A DNA stretch of 64,000 bases from Kocuria massiliensis (GCF_900169715.1 NZ_LT835161.1:310001-374000), one strand, 5' to 3'. Numbered from the stretch's first letter, positions 17,677 to 26,206 are shown. Numbers and translations are program-made. Notes: generated by a model from the letters alone, not told the origin.

Positions 17677-18483
17677 ATGCCAGGCGTACCCGGGTATGTG
17701 CACATCTCGCAGCGGAATCGAGCGAACGGGACCAATCCCGCGATGCGTCAGGCCGCCGTTACCGGCCGCGGTGCCGTGGGAGAACCTACGGATTATCGTT
17801 CATTGCGCACTATGAGTCCCGCCGCCACGCCCCATCATGCCGAGAACGGAACCACCGTGCGGCCGGTCACCACGGATAACGAAGCCCGTGGCTTTGTGCT
17901 GTACATCGGCCTCAGCGAAGAAGTCGCCGCCCAGAACGGCACGTCCTTGGTTCGGATGGTGCAGGATATTCGTTCCTACGCCCAGACCCTGGTTCCGCAG
18001 GCGGAGTCCTACGCCGCCGTGGCCATCGCTCCTGCCGGCGCAGAAGGGAGCGACCTCGACGTCGTTCGCGATGCTTTGGGGGATCCCACCGCTCCCAAGA
18101 CCCAGGGCGAAGCCTCCCCATTGGGGCACATGCCCAGCTCCGAATCCAAGCCGAATCAACCGGCCGGCGTCTTGATCGACCTGTCACGCCGCGAGGTATT
18201 CCTCGATGGCGAGGTCTTGAACCTGACGTACAAGGAATTCGAGTTGTTGAACTACCTCGTCGAGAATTCCAGCCGGACCGCGGGACGCGAAGAGCTCTTG
18301 GAGTCGTTGTGGCGCGACGCGGACGAAACCCCCAATGAGCGCACGATCGACGTCCACATTCGTCGGTTGCGTTCCAAATTGGGCCGGTTGTCCAACACGG
18401 TACGTACCGTGCGCGGCCAGGGCTACCGTTTTTACGAGCACCCGGAGGTCGTCGTTTGGGCGGCCCCAGAGTATTCCATCTAG
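17677..18483 (+). CDS. Orphan winged helix-turn-helix (OmpR/PhoB-type) transcriptional regulator
   Basis: A 268-residue protein. The C-terminal ~95 residues are an OmpR/PhoB DNA-binding domain (VFLDGEVLNLTYKEFELLNY, then ERTIDVHIRRLRSKLG and VRGQGYRF). In place of a receiver domain there is a region of about 70-80 residues (GFVLYIGLSEEVAAQNGTS onward) with no phospho-acceptor Asp motif, then a Ser/Pro-rich linker. I recall this architecture from Micrococcaceae; its targets are not known to me. The start at 17677 follows GGGG at 7 nt; later ATGs (17743, 17812) are possible. Confidence 0.8.
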   Translation: MPGVPGYVHISQRNRANGTNPAMRQAAVTGRGAVGEPTDYRSLRTMSPAATPHHAENGTTVRPVTTDNEARGFVLYIGLSEEVAAQNGTSLVRMVQDIRSYAQTLVPQAESYAAVAIAPAGAEGSDLDVVRDALGDPTAPKTQGEASPLGHMPSSESKPNQPAGVLIDLSRREVFLDGEVLNLTYKEFELLNYLVENSSRTAGREELLESLWRDADETPNERTIDVHIRRLRSKLGRLSNTVRTVRGQGYRFYEHPEVVVWAAPEYSI

Positions 18484-18516
18484 TGGTAGTCGGCGCGCCG
18501 TGAGCGTGCCCCGCAC

Positions 18517-18553
18517 AGCCGGTCGGTCTACGAGTGAGGCCGGCCGGCTTGTT
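18517..18553 (+). terminator. Probable terminator after winged-helix regulator
   Basis: AGCCGGTCGG (18517-18526) pairs with CCGGCCGGCT (18540-18549) apart from one G-T wobble, followed by TTGTTG. The T-tail is weak. Confidence 0.5.
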
Positions 18554-18600
18554 GCGTTAAAGCGGCATCGTGCTGACTCCACGTTTGTAGACTGAAGACC

Positions 18601-19137
18601 ATGAGCCCCCTGATCGACCCACGTTCCCAGGCCAAGATTCTCATGATTATGAGGCATGCCGAGGCCGAGCCGCCCTGGGGGACCAGCGATTTTGACCGCC
18701 CCCTGACCCGAGGCGGCCACGCGACCGCGCCGAAGGTGGGCCAGTGGATGGTCGAGCAATCCGTCGTGCCCGAGATGATTGCCTCGTCCTCTGCTTTGCG
18801 AACGCGCCAAACGTGCACGTGGGTGTGCGACGCGCTGGGGGAGAAGGCGCCGACCGCGAGCCTGGAGAACCGGCTCTATAACCCTCCGACGCGCGACTTA
18901 TTGTCGGTGATCGGCAGGACCCCTGAGACGGTTCAGTCCCTCCTAGTCATTTCGCATTTCCCCGCAGTCCAGGAGTCGGTGCTCCACTTGGCATCGCGCG
19001 AATCCGATTACGACGCCGTCATGGACGCCTCCTCCGGGTTTCCACCCGCAGGACTCGCCGTGCTGACCCTGGATAAGCCGTGGGCCGCCCTGGATGGCGC
19101 CGACGCCGTCTTGCGCGCCTTCGTCACGAACCCATGA
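18601..19137 (+). CDS. SixA-like histidine phosphatase family protein
   Basis: A 178-residue protein of the phosphoglycerate-mutase-like histidine phosphatase fold. It has the catalytic RHAEAE motif (about residues 18-23), SSSALRTRQT with the conserved Arg, and a second catalytic histidine in LVISHFPAVQE. SixA proteins dephosphorylate phosphohistidine proteins; small-molecule phosphatase activity is equally possible. It lies immediately upstream of a glycosyltransferase gene on the same strand and probably shares its transcript. Confidence 0.85.
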   Translation: MSPLIDPRSQAKILMIMRHAEAEPPWGTSDFDRPLTRGGHATAPKVGQWMVEQSVVPEMIASSSALRTRQTCTWVCDALGEKAPTASLENRLYNPPTRDLLSVIGRTPETVQSLLVISHFPAVQESVLHLASRESDYDAVMDASSGFPPAGLAVLTLDKPWAALDGADAVLRAFVTNP

Positions 19138-19160
19138 CGCCTCCGAAAGGACCTGAAGAC

Positions 19161-20384
19161 ATGGCTCAGCCCGAGGAGGTCGCCGCAGAGTTGCGTGCGT
19201 GGCCGGAGAGGTGCCGACGCGTCGTCTTCGTCTGCCACCGCATTCCCGAACTTAGCGGAGGAGCCGTTTCCACCGAGACGCTGAGCCTGGCGCTCCAAGA
19301 AGCCGGGCTGGACGTGGAGCACGTGTCGGTCAAACCGGGAACGCGCACCCCCAAGATCCCCACCACGACCGTCTTTGAACGGGAAGATTTGCATTTCCGG
19401 CCGTTGGTGCGCGGGGAAGGCCACAGCATTCCGGCGCGGGCAGCCGGTGCCGCGCGATTGCCCTTGAAACGATGGGACCGACACCGCGTGGCACGTCGGG
19501 CCGCGGCGTATTTCGATGCTTTGGGCCCCGAGACCGTCGTCGTCGTGACGCACGCTGCGGCGTCGTTGGCGTTGGACGGCCTGGGGATATCGTTGCGGGG
19601 CCGACAATTTCCGGTCATCGGTCAGCATCACGCGCAGTTCGAGAGCCTGGACGTGGAGCCGAACCTCCGGGAGATGGTCGAGGGGCAATTCGGTGAAGGC
19701 CTCGATGCATTCACCGCGCTGTCCGCCGGCGACGCCGAGCTCTTCGCGCACATCATCGATGCCCCGACCTGGGCTGTGGGAAACCCCATCCGTCCCACGG
19801 ATCGCACCTCGGCACACGACCGCCCGGAGGCCGTCGCGCTCGGGAGATACGTGGACGAGAAGCTCTTCGACCTGATGATTCGCGTCTTCGCCCAGGTGAC
19901 GGAGGCCCCGGATCTGGCCCACTGGAAGCTCCGGATTTACGGTGACGGCCCGGAGCGGACGGCGTTGGAACGGCAGATCCGCGAATCCAATGTTGGCCAT
20001 CGCGTGGTTCTGGAGGGGCCCACCGAGGACGTCGAGGCGGCTTACGAAACCGCCAGGGTCAACCTCGTGACGTGCCGGGACGAAGGATTCGGGATGACCA
20101 TCATCGAGGCTGGTCGGGCCGGAGTTCCTACGGTGGCCTTCGACTGCTCACCTGGCGTGCGTGGATTGCTGCCGGAAGGGGCCGGCGTTCTGGTGAGTCC
20201 GATGACGGAAGACCGCTTCGCCCAGGCCCTCGCGGATTCTCTGCGCCGCCCCGAACAACTCCGAGAGATGGGCCACCAGGCGCAGTCGGTGGCTAGCCAA
20301 TTCTTCCCGGAAAACCTCGTGCGCCAGTGGGGAGAAATCGTCACGGGCGCGTACGAAGCGATGGATCGACGTCGCAGGCCGTGA
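19161..20384 (+). CDS. Glycosyltransferase family 4 protein
   Basis: A 407-residue GT-B glycosyltransferase. The N-terminal Rossmann-like part has VFVCHRIPELSGGAVSTETL, with the glycine-rich loop of GT4. The C-terminal part has the donor-sugar region LRIYGDGPERTALE and the E-x7-E-type motif EGFGMTIIEAGRAGVP. The ATG at 19161 follows AAAGGA; the ATG at 19134 overlaps the previous stop and is an alternative. It belongs with the SixA-like gene upstream. Its 3' end overlaps the convergent glycosyltransferase gene by 44 bp. The polymer it serves (teichoic or capsular glycan) is unknown. Confidence 0.85.
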   Translation: MAQPEEVAAELRAWPERCRRVVFVCHRIPELSGGAVSTETLSLALQEAGLDVEHVSVKPGTRTPKIPTTTVFEREDLHFRPLVRGEGHSIPARAAGAARLPLKRWDRHRVARRAAAYFDALGPETVVVVTHAAASLALDGLGISLRGRQFPVIGQHHAQFESLDVEPNLREMVEGQFGEGLDAFTALSAGDAELFAHIIDAPTWAVGNPIRPTDRTSAHDRPEAVALGRYVDEKLFDLMIRVFAQVTEAPDLAHWKLRIYGDGPERTALERQIRESNVGHRVVLEGPTEDVEAAYETARVNLVTCRDEGFGMTIIEAGRAGVPTVAFDCSPGVRGLLPEGAGVLVSPMTEDRFAQALADSLRRPEQLREMGHQAQSVASQFFPENLVRQWGEIVTGAYEAMDRRRRP

Positions 20385-21555
20385 GAAAGTCGCGATCGAA
20401 GCGTTCCGCCGAAAAGAACCTCGCCGCCCGGTAGGTTTCGACGGCGGAATGGAACCGTTGACCGCCGTCGATGACGTCGCGTGTGATGGCCTTGAGGTCT
20501 TCGGTGCTCTGCCACGAAAGCGCCGGGTCGAGGCGAGAAACAATTTCATGGGGACCGGCCGACCCGTAAACGAGCGGCACGAGCCCGTGAGCCATCGCCT
20601 CGACCACCGCAATCCCAAAATGCTCTTGGGTTTCCGGGTGCCGCACAGGGTCCCCGTCCACGCCTTGCGCGTGCCAGTACAGGGAGGCGCCGCTCAACGT
20701 GCGCTCGAGTTCTATGCGTGAAGCATTCGGGTGAAACTCCACCGGGGAGTCAGCGGCACAGTCGATGAGGGCGCGGAAGAAGTCCTGGCTCGCGTCGTCG
20801 TCCCCGAGCGCGCCCACGAGGACGAGCCGCCACCCGGCGTGGTGCAGATCCGGCATCTCCCGGAAGGTGCGAATCATGGTCGCTTGACTCTTGTGCGGAA
20901 TACCGGGGGAGCCGGGCTGAAAACGTCCCAGGGTCACGATGGTTTTGTCGCGAGGCTCCTTGCTCAGGGTCTCCGGAATCTCACACGGCGGGTATACCAC
21001 GCGGGCGTCGCGCCCCCACCGTGCGGCGATATTCCGCTGCGTAAATTCGGAATTGGCCAGGACGACATCGTACGTGTCCATCACAGTGGACTGCCCGGGG
21101 TGGAGCGCAAGTCGCCGCCCCACATTCACCGACCGCAAGTACGCGGATCGCACCCGCTGGTTCGAGGCCGCACGAAGATGGTGCGGAAAATGGGTGTAGT
21201 AGACGTTGTGGGCCCCGACGCCGGGGATATTGCTCTTGAAGGTCGCGTTGACGAACAGCCCGAGGCGGAAAGAGCGGAGAAAACGTGTGCGCCGGTGGTC
21301 GAGGAGGGCCTGACGAATCGCCACCGGCAATGAAGCCCACCGCGCTGATTCGTCGGGCAGAGTAACGAACTGGATCCTGGCCAGGGTCGTCCCGAAATGG
21401 CGTTCGAGGCGCTCGCGGTCGACGTCGCCCGGAGAAAAGACGATGACTCTGTGACCTTCACCGTCGAGCGCCTGGGCGGCGCGGAGGACGGTCGCCTCTG
21501 CACCTCCTCCCGAGCTCAGGAGGGGTGAATAGATTCCGGCTACGCGTGACGTCAC
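20341..21555 (-). CDS. Glycosyltransferase, GT4 type (ALG11-like)
   Basis: A 404-residue GT-B enzyme with an N-terminal SPLLSSGGGAEATVLRAAQAL loop. The middle has an ALG11-like region (YTHFPHHLR, ANSEFTQRNI), then VTLGRFQPGSPGIPHKSQATMI and the C-terminal EHFGIAVVEAMAHGLVPLVYGSAGPHEI donor-binding motif. ALG11-type enzymes add mannose to lipid-linked glycans, so a mannosyltransferase acting on a cell-envelope glycan is a reasonable guess. It converges on the upstream GT4 gene with overlapping 3' ends. Confidence 0.85.
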   Translation of the reverse strand: MTSRVAGIYSPLLSSGGGAEATVLRAAQALDGEGHRVIVFSPGDVDRERLERHFGTTLARIQFVTLPDESARWASLPVAIRQALLDHRRTRFLRSFRLGLFVNATFKSNIPGVGAHNVYYTHFPHHLRAASNQRVRSAYLRSVNVGRRLALHPGQSTVMDTYDVVLANSEFTQRNIAARWGRDARVVYPPCEIPETLSKEPRDKTIVTLGRFQPGSPGIPHKSQATMIRTFREMPDLHHAGWRLVLVGALGDDDASQDFFRALIDCAADSPVEFHPNASRIELERTLSGASLYWHAQGVDGDPVRHPETQEHFGIAVVEAMAHGLVPLVYGSAGPHEIVSRLDPALSWQSTEDLKAITRDVIDGGQRFHSAVETYRAARFFSAERFDRDFLTACDVDPSLRTRP

Positions 21556-21737
21556 GTGTTCCTACCTCCGGAGTCAGGTCCAGGCCTAGTGGCACGGGTT
21601 CAGTGCAAGGGGACCGGGCGTCGGTGGAGGATCTGAGGGGACGCCGCCGTCCTGTTCCCCGATTTTAGAGGATTCTTTCGGCGGCAGAGGCTTCGCCTCG
21701 TGGGGAGTCCCGAGAGGACCGCCGGGCAGGTGGGAAT

Positions 21738-21780
21738 GAAAAACCCCCTAGGGCCTCGGACATCCGAAAACCTAGGGGGT
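21738..21780 (-). terminator. Terminator of tRNA-Ser(GCT)
   Basis: ACCCCCTAGG (21743-21752) pairs perfectly with CCTAGGGGGT (21771-21780). On the minus strand it ends in GGGTTTTTCA. Confidence 0.85.
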
Positions 21781-21785
21781 CACAT

Positions 21786-21877
21786 TGGCGGAGACGGGGG
21801 GATTTGAACCCCCGGTCGAGTTTAACCCCGACCCTTCATTAGCAGTGAAGTCCATTCGGCCGCTCTGGCACGTCTCC
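21786..21877 (-). tRNA. tRNA-Ser (anticodon GCT)
   Basis: A 92-nt type II tRNA with GGAGACG/CGTCTCC acceptor stem, long variable arm and encoded CCA (21786-21788). The anticodon loop CTGCTAA gives GCT, reading AGC/AGU. Confidence 0.95.
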
Positions 21878-21995
21878 TCGCTGATATTCGCGCGTCCGAA
21901 ACACGGACCGGCGCATAACAGCCTTATTAGCTTAGCGATAATCGGCGTCCCGGGTCAAAAGGCCCTCCGCGAGCCGGGGCAGTACTCTGGTAATC

Positions 21996-23969
21996 ATGGG
22001 AAGAACACATCGAATCGTGGTGATTGGCGCGGGTCCCCGTGGTCTCTCGATCGTGGAGAGGATCGCGGCGCACGCAGCATCTCACCCCCACAAGATCCTC
22101 GACATCCACCTGGTGGACCCGTTCCCTCCCGGTGCCGGGCACGTTTGGCGGACCGATCAGTCCCGACTGTTCTTGATGAATACGCCGTCGTTCTTTCCCA
22201 CGGTGATTCCTTCGGACGCCACGGTGAAGACGGCGGGGAGTTCTTATCCCGAGCCCATCCCCGAGATCAGCGGCCTGACCTTTGAGGCATGGCGACGCGG
22301 CGTCGCGGACGACCCGTCCTTCCCGTACATCGGGCTCTCCGATGAAGATCTGGCCGAAGTGCGGGAACTCACCAGAACTGGGTTCCCCTCCCGCAAGTTG
22401 TACGGAACCTACCTGACGGATGTCTTCGCCCGGCTGCGTTCCGGGCTGCCGCGCAATGTTCGGTTGACCACCTATGCCCAGGAGGCCGTCCGGGTCACCA
22501 CCGCCGACTCGGAATCCAGCAGGCCCTATCAGGTGGAGCTCGGCGACGGCGTCCTCTTGGCCGCGCATTCCGTGGTGCTGGCCTTGGGACACACCGACGC
22601 CCGCCTCCGGGACGACCAGCGCGATCTCATGGAATTCGCCGAAAGTCGCGGACTGCATTATTGGCCTCCGGCCGTTCCCGCCGATGTCCGCTGGGAAGGC
22701 TTGCCTGCCGGCCGGAACATCTTGGTGCGCGGCATGGGGCTGAATTTCCACGATGTCTTGGCCCAACTCACGGAGGGCCGCGGCGGAACCTTTGAGCCCG
22801 ACTCTGAGAATTCGGAACGGCTCATCTATCGACCCAGCGGTCGTGAGCCGAAGGTGTGGGTCGGCTCTCGACGCGGGACCCCTTACCGTGCCAAAGCCCT
22901 CCTCGAAACCTATTACCCGAAATCCACCGAGAACCGATTCTTCACGCGCGCCTACGTCGATCGAACCCAGGAGAGGGCCTGGGCTGAGGGTCGCCTCGTG
23001 GACTTCGAGGTCGATTATTGGCCGCTGATCCGTCGCGACGCCCAGTGGAATTACTACAAGACTCTCGTCCGCGTGAGTCCAGACGACATTTCGGGGGACC
23101 CGGCCGAATTCTTGGATCGCGTGGACGAGATACTGTCCGACGTCGATCACGTCACCTGGTGGAACCAGATGGATCGGCTCGTTTCGGAACGCATTCCCCG
23201 CAACCGGATTCTGACGCCGGAGCGGTTGACCCGTCCCTTTGAAGGAGAGAGCTTCGAGAGCCACGAAGAGTACGCGGCCGCGCTGGTTCACTTCCTGGAT
23301 CGTGACGTGTCCGCTTCGATTCGTGGAGAAGACAGCCCGTTGAAGATGGCCATCGGTTCCTTGAATCAAGCGCGCGCCGTCGTGAAGTATGCCGTGCGAG
23401 ACCGGGGAATTTCGGATGAATCCTGGGTGCGCGGCTTAGAAAGGAGGTTCGGGAGCCTCGTGGACGGGCTCGCCTCCGGACCGCCGGCGTTGCGCATTCA
23501 GCAGATGGCGGCTCTCGCCAGGGCCGGAGTGTTGCGGTTCCTCGGGCCGGACCCCGTCTTCCGTGCCGACGACGAGGAAGGGTGCTTCATCGCCTCGTCC
23601 CCGTGGGTGCGTGACGAACCGGTGCATTCGGACTGGCTGGTGGAGGCGCTTGCCCCCGCCAACGACGTCCGCGTCAGCACGTCACCGTTGATTGGGCGGC
23701 TCTTCGAGGATGGACTGGCCCGTCCGCACCAGATGCACTTCTCGGATGCTCCCGCTCCGGTGCCTTCCAAGGGGCTTGAGGTGACGCCGCCGCCCTATCG
23801 GCTCGTGTCAGCATCCGGTGAGGAAGCCGCGGGAATCTACGTGCTAGGCCTGCAGCTTTCCTCCGTGCAGTGGGGCACCGCGATTGCCGCCGAGGCCGAC
23901 GCGACGCTGGAATTCGGTTCCGGCACCGTGGCGGATTCCAACGACATCGTGGCATCGATACTCGAGTGA
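21996..23969 (+). CDS. FAD/NAD(P)-binding protein (YdhS-like, PF13454 type)
   Basis: A 657-residue flavoprotein with an N-terminal dinucleotide motif VVIGAGPRGLSIVERI (about residues 8-23) and a second region VLALGHTDA typical of the FAD-NAD(P)-binding family. Members are related to flavin monooxygenases and lysine N-hydroxylases, but most are uncharacterised and no substrate can be inferred. It is followed 76 bp later by an RclA-like flavoprotein on the same strand, so a shared redox-stress role is possible. Confidence 0.8.
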   Translation: MGRTHRIVVIGAGPRGLSIVERIAAHAASHPHKILDIHLVDPFPPGAGHVWRTDQSRLFLMNTPSFFPTVIPSDATVKTAGSSYPEPIPEISGLTFEAWRRGVADDPSFPYIGLSDEDLAEVRELTRTGFPSRKLYGTYLTDVFARLRSGLPRNVRLTTYAQEAVRVTTADSESSRPYQVELGDGVLLAAHSVVLALGHTDARLRDDQRDLMEFAESRGLHYWPPAVPADVRWEGLPAGRNILVRGMGLNFHDVLAQLTEGRGGTFEPDSENSERLIYRPSGREPKVWVGSRRGTPYRAKALLETYYPKSTENRFFTRAYVDRTQERAWAEGRLVDFEVDYWPLIRRDAQWNYYKTLVRVSPDDISGDPAEFLDRVDEILSDVDHVTWWNQMDRLVSERIPRNRILTPERLTRPFEGESFESHEEYAAALVHFLDRDVSASIRGEDSPLKMAIGSLNQARAVVKYAVRDRGISDESWVRGLERRFGSLVDGLASGPPALRIQQMAALARAGVLRFLGPDPVFRADDEEGCFIASSPWVRDEPVHSDWLVEALAPANDVRVSTSPLIGRLFEDGLARPHQMHFSDAPAPVPSKGLEVTPPPYRLVSASGEEAAGIYVLGLQLSSVQWGTAIAAEADATLEFGSGTVADSNDIVASILE

Positions 23970-24045
23970 CGGCGACCGGAATCATATCGATTCTCGGAGC
24001 GTTGCGTGAATGTGCAGTCCGTACCAAGTTTGAAGGGAACATCGC

Positions 24046-25482
24046 ATGACTACTCTGGATCAGGTCGAATCTACCCACTTTGACACGGTCGTCATTGGGT
24101 TTGGGAAGGCGGGCAAGACCTTGGCGATGGGCTTGGCGAATGCGGGCCGTAGCGTCGCGCTCATCGAGGAATCCCCGGCCATGTACGGCGGCACCTGCAT
24201 CAACATTGGTTGCGTCCCCACGAAAACTTTGCTGCACGACGCTGATCTTCACTCCGCAGTGGCCCCAGGATCCGCGACCGGCCCAGACGACTACTCCTCG
24301 GCCATGGCGCGGAAGAAAGCGCTCCGGAAGAAGATGAATGCCGCAAACCTCGCCATGGTCGAGAAGCCTGGGGCCGTGGTCATCGACGGCCGCGCGGAAT
24401 TTGTGGGCGAACGTCGTATCAAGGTCACTGCGGGAACCGACGAGCTGGAGGTCACCGGCGAGAACGTCATCATCAATACGGGAGCCACGCCGCGAGTCCC
24501 CACCATCGATGGCCTGCCGGAGAACCCGGTGGAGGATCCTCGCGTGCTGTTCAGCACCGAATTGATCGACCGCGACGCGTTACCGCGCCGGATGGCCGTG
24601 CTGGGCGCCGGTTTCATTGGCCTGGAACTGGCGAATATGTACGCGAAGTTCGGCTCAGAGGTCACGGTTCTCAACGGCAAGGACCGCCTGGTTCCGCACG
24701 AAGATTCGGAAGCCTCCGAAGCCATCGAAGAGGTCTTGACGCAAAATGGCGTGCGGTTCCTGTTCGGCACGTCGCTGACGTCGGTTGATGCCCCGCAGTC
24801 CACGGAGGCGCCGCTCACGCTCAACCTGGACGTCGACGGCGAAGCACAGGCTCTCGAGGTCGATGCGTTGCTGATCTCCATCGGTCGAGTGCCGCGGACG
24901 GAGGGCTTGGGCCTGGAAGCAGCGGGCGTGGAGTCGGGTCCGCGCGGCATCGTCGTCGACGACTTCCTGCGCACCAGCGCGAAAAACGTGTGGGCGGTGG
25001 GCGACGTCAACGGCGGACCGCAGTTCACCTTTGTGTCCTACGACGACCACCGCATCGTCAAGGATCAGCTGCTGGCCGGCAAGGGGGAATCGGGCCGTTC
25101 ACTGGCGAATCGCGGGCCGGTTCCCAACTGCACGTTCCTGACACCGCCGTTTGCCCGGGTTGGCCTCTCCGAAAAGGACGCCCGTCAAAAGGCTGAATCA
25201 GAAGGGTGGGATGTCGCCGTCGCGCGGGCCAAGGTCGCGGATATCGCCGTGATGCCCCGCCCGAAGGCCGTCGCCGAGGCGCGTGGATACCTGCAGGTGG
25301 TCGTGGATCGGAAGACCGAACAGATCCTGGGTGCCACGTTGTTCTGCATCGATGCCCAGGAAGTGATCAACACGGTGACCCTCGCCATGAAGCTCCAGTT
25401 GCCCTACACCGCATTGCGCGACGCAATCTACACCCACCCGTCGACGACCGAAGGGTTCAACGGTCTGCTCCAGCAGATCTAA
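24046..25482 (+). CDS. rclA: RclA-like pyridine nucleotide-disulfide oxidoreductase
   Basis: A 478-residue class I flavin disulfide reductase. It has VVIGFGKAGKTLAMGLANAG (about residues 13-32), then the redox-active CX4C motif YGGTCINIGCVPTKTL, an NADH-binding GAGFIGLELANMYAKFGSEV segment, the FAD motif VWAVGDVNGGPQFTF and a C-terminal THPSTTEGF dimer motif. GFGKAGKTLA at the N-terminus is characteristic of RclA (E. coli), a hypothiocyanous-acid reductase that protects against host-derived oxidants, rather than of dihydrolipoamide dehydrogenase. The usual rcl partner genes are absent, so physiological equivalence is inferred. Confidence 0.8.
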   Translation: MTTLDQVESTHFDTVVIGFGKAGKTLAMGLANAGRSVALIEESPAMYGGTCINIGCVPTKTLLHDADLHSAVAPGSATGPDDYSSAMARKKALRKKMNAANLAMVEKPGAVVIDGRAEFVGERRIKVTAGTDELEVTGENVIINTGATPRVPTIDGLPENPVEDPRVLFSTELIDRDALPRRMAVLGAGFIGLELANMYAKFGSEVTVLNGKDRLVPHEDSEASEAIEEVLTQNGVRFLFGTSLTSVDAPQSTEAPLTLNLDVDGEAQALEVDALLISIGRVPRTEGLGLEAAGVESGPRGIVVDDFLRTSAKNVWAVGDVNGGPQFTFVSYDDHRIVKDQLLAGKGESGRSLANRGPVPNCTFLTPPFARVGLSEKDARQKAESEGWDVAVARAKVADIAVMPRPKAVAEARGYLQVVVDRKTEQILGATLFCIDAQEVINTVTLAMKLQLPYTALRDAIYTHPSTTEGFNGLLQQI

Positions 25483-25540
25483 CTTGCCGACGACGTCGGG
25501 GCCCCGCCCCGCGAACCGAGCGGGCAAACGGGGTCTTTGG

Positions 25541-25834
25541 TGGGAAACCGGCTATTGGGTGGCGGTTCCCGGCTGCTTAGTTGCGGGAAGCGGCTATCTG
25601 GTGGGGGTTTCCCTTGTGATGTGGTGTTTGCCCGCGTTGTTCGTTGGCGGGAAGCGGCTCTCAGGGGGCGGTTTCCCGGGTTATGTGGCGTTGGCCCGCG
25701 CCGGTCGTTGACGGGAAGCGGCTCTTTAGTGGGGGTTGCCCGGCTACCGTGGCGTTTACCCGCGTTTGGCGGGTGGCTGGGCGACGTCGTTCGGTGGTGG
25801 TTTCCCGCCTTTGGCGGCGTCTACCGCTGTTAGG
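25541..25834. repeat. Tandem array of ~64-bp units (left half of inverted repeat array)
   Basis: Units begin with GCGGGAAGCGGCT-like sequence at 25583, 25648 and 25711, and each carries two copies of a core resembling GGTGGCGGTTTCCCG. Approximate units are 25581-25643, 25644-25707 and 25708-25771. A truncated copy lies at 25541-25580 and a diverged copy at 25772-25834. Cores recur exactly 64 bp apart at 25600, 25664, 25728 and 25792. All three forward frames are open, but 64 is not a multiple of three, so the array is not expected to encode protein. Confidence 0.85.
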
Positions 25835-25863
25835 TGGTGCTTTAACCGTCACCTAATAGCGGT
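25823..25863. repeat. Central hairpin of the repeat array
   Basis: ACCGCTGTTAGGTG (25823-25836) pairs with CACCTAATAGCGGT (25850-25863) at 13 of 14 positions plus a G-T wobble, with a 13-nt loop. It lies exactly where the repeat orientation flips. Confidence 0.8.
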
Positions 25864-25871
25864 GGGCCCCT

Positions 25872-26007
25872 CCGAATTGGGTAACCGCCGCCGAATCGGG
25901 TAACCGCCGCCGAATCGGGTAAGCGCCACCGTCGAGCGAGGCACCCGCCACTGGATGGGGCCGCTACCGCCGAAACGGGCTAACGCCACCGAAACGGATA
26001 ACCGCCG
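25872..26007. repeat. Array of 19-bp units (right half, opposite orientation)
   Basis: Three consecutive 19-bp units of the form CCGAATCGGGTAACCGCCG occupy 25872-25928. Two diverged units follow (25929-25969), then two clear units with CCGAAACGG (25970-26007). The reverse complement CGGCGGTTACCCGATTCGG contains the same GGCGGTTNCCCG core as the left half, so the two halves form a large inverted arrangement. Confidence 0.85.
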
Positions 26008-26063
26008 CCCCTACCCCCCCCGCATCTGGTCGCCCCCACCCCGAATCTGGCCGCCCCTGAACA

Positions 26064-26109
26064 CAAAAAGACCCCCCGGGCCCCTGAAACATCAGGGATC
26101 CGGGGGCCT
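26064..26109 (-). terminator. Terminator of tRNA-Ser(TGA)
   Basis: An interrupted GC-rich hairpin (GGCCCCTGA...TCAGGG and flanking CCCCCCGG/CCGGGGGCC) lies just beyond the tRNA 3' end. On the minus strand it is followed by GTCTTTTTGTG. Confidence 0.75.
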
Positions 26110-26115
26110 CAACGT

Positions 26116-26206
26116 TGGCGGAAGCTATGGGATTTGAACCCATGGTACGGGGTTACCGCACACCGGTTTTCAAGACCGGCTCCTTCGGCCGCTCGGACAA
26201 GCTTCC
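26116..26206 (-). tRNA. tRNA-Ser (anticodon TGA)
   Basis: A 91-nt type II tRNA with GGAAGCT/AGCTTCC acceptor stem, long variable arm and encoded CCA (26116-26118). The anticodon loop CTTGAAA gives TGA, reading UCA. Confidence 0.95.

Noticed and set aside
17477-17815. 112-codon Arg-rich ORF
   Set aside because: Overlaps the winged-helix regulator start in another frame and has no recognisable protein features.
21927-23369. 480-codon antisense ORF over the FAD/NAD(P)-binding protein
   Set aside because: Shadow of the gene on the plus strand; no start context or domain.
24046-25482. Lpd (E3) for the 2-oxoacid dehydrogenase complex
   Set aside because: The N-terminal GFGKAGKTLA and CINIGCVPTKTL pattern matches RclA, and the gene is 25 kb from the E1/E2 genes.
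25484-25856. Open frames of 63-98 codons in several frames across the 64-bp repeats
   Set aside because: The same repeat is read in three frames, there is no ribosome-binding site, and unit length is not a multiple of three.
25541-26007. CRISPR array
   Set aside because: Units are contiguous diverged repeats without unique spacers of constant length, and no cas genes are present.
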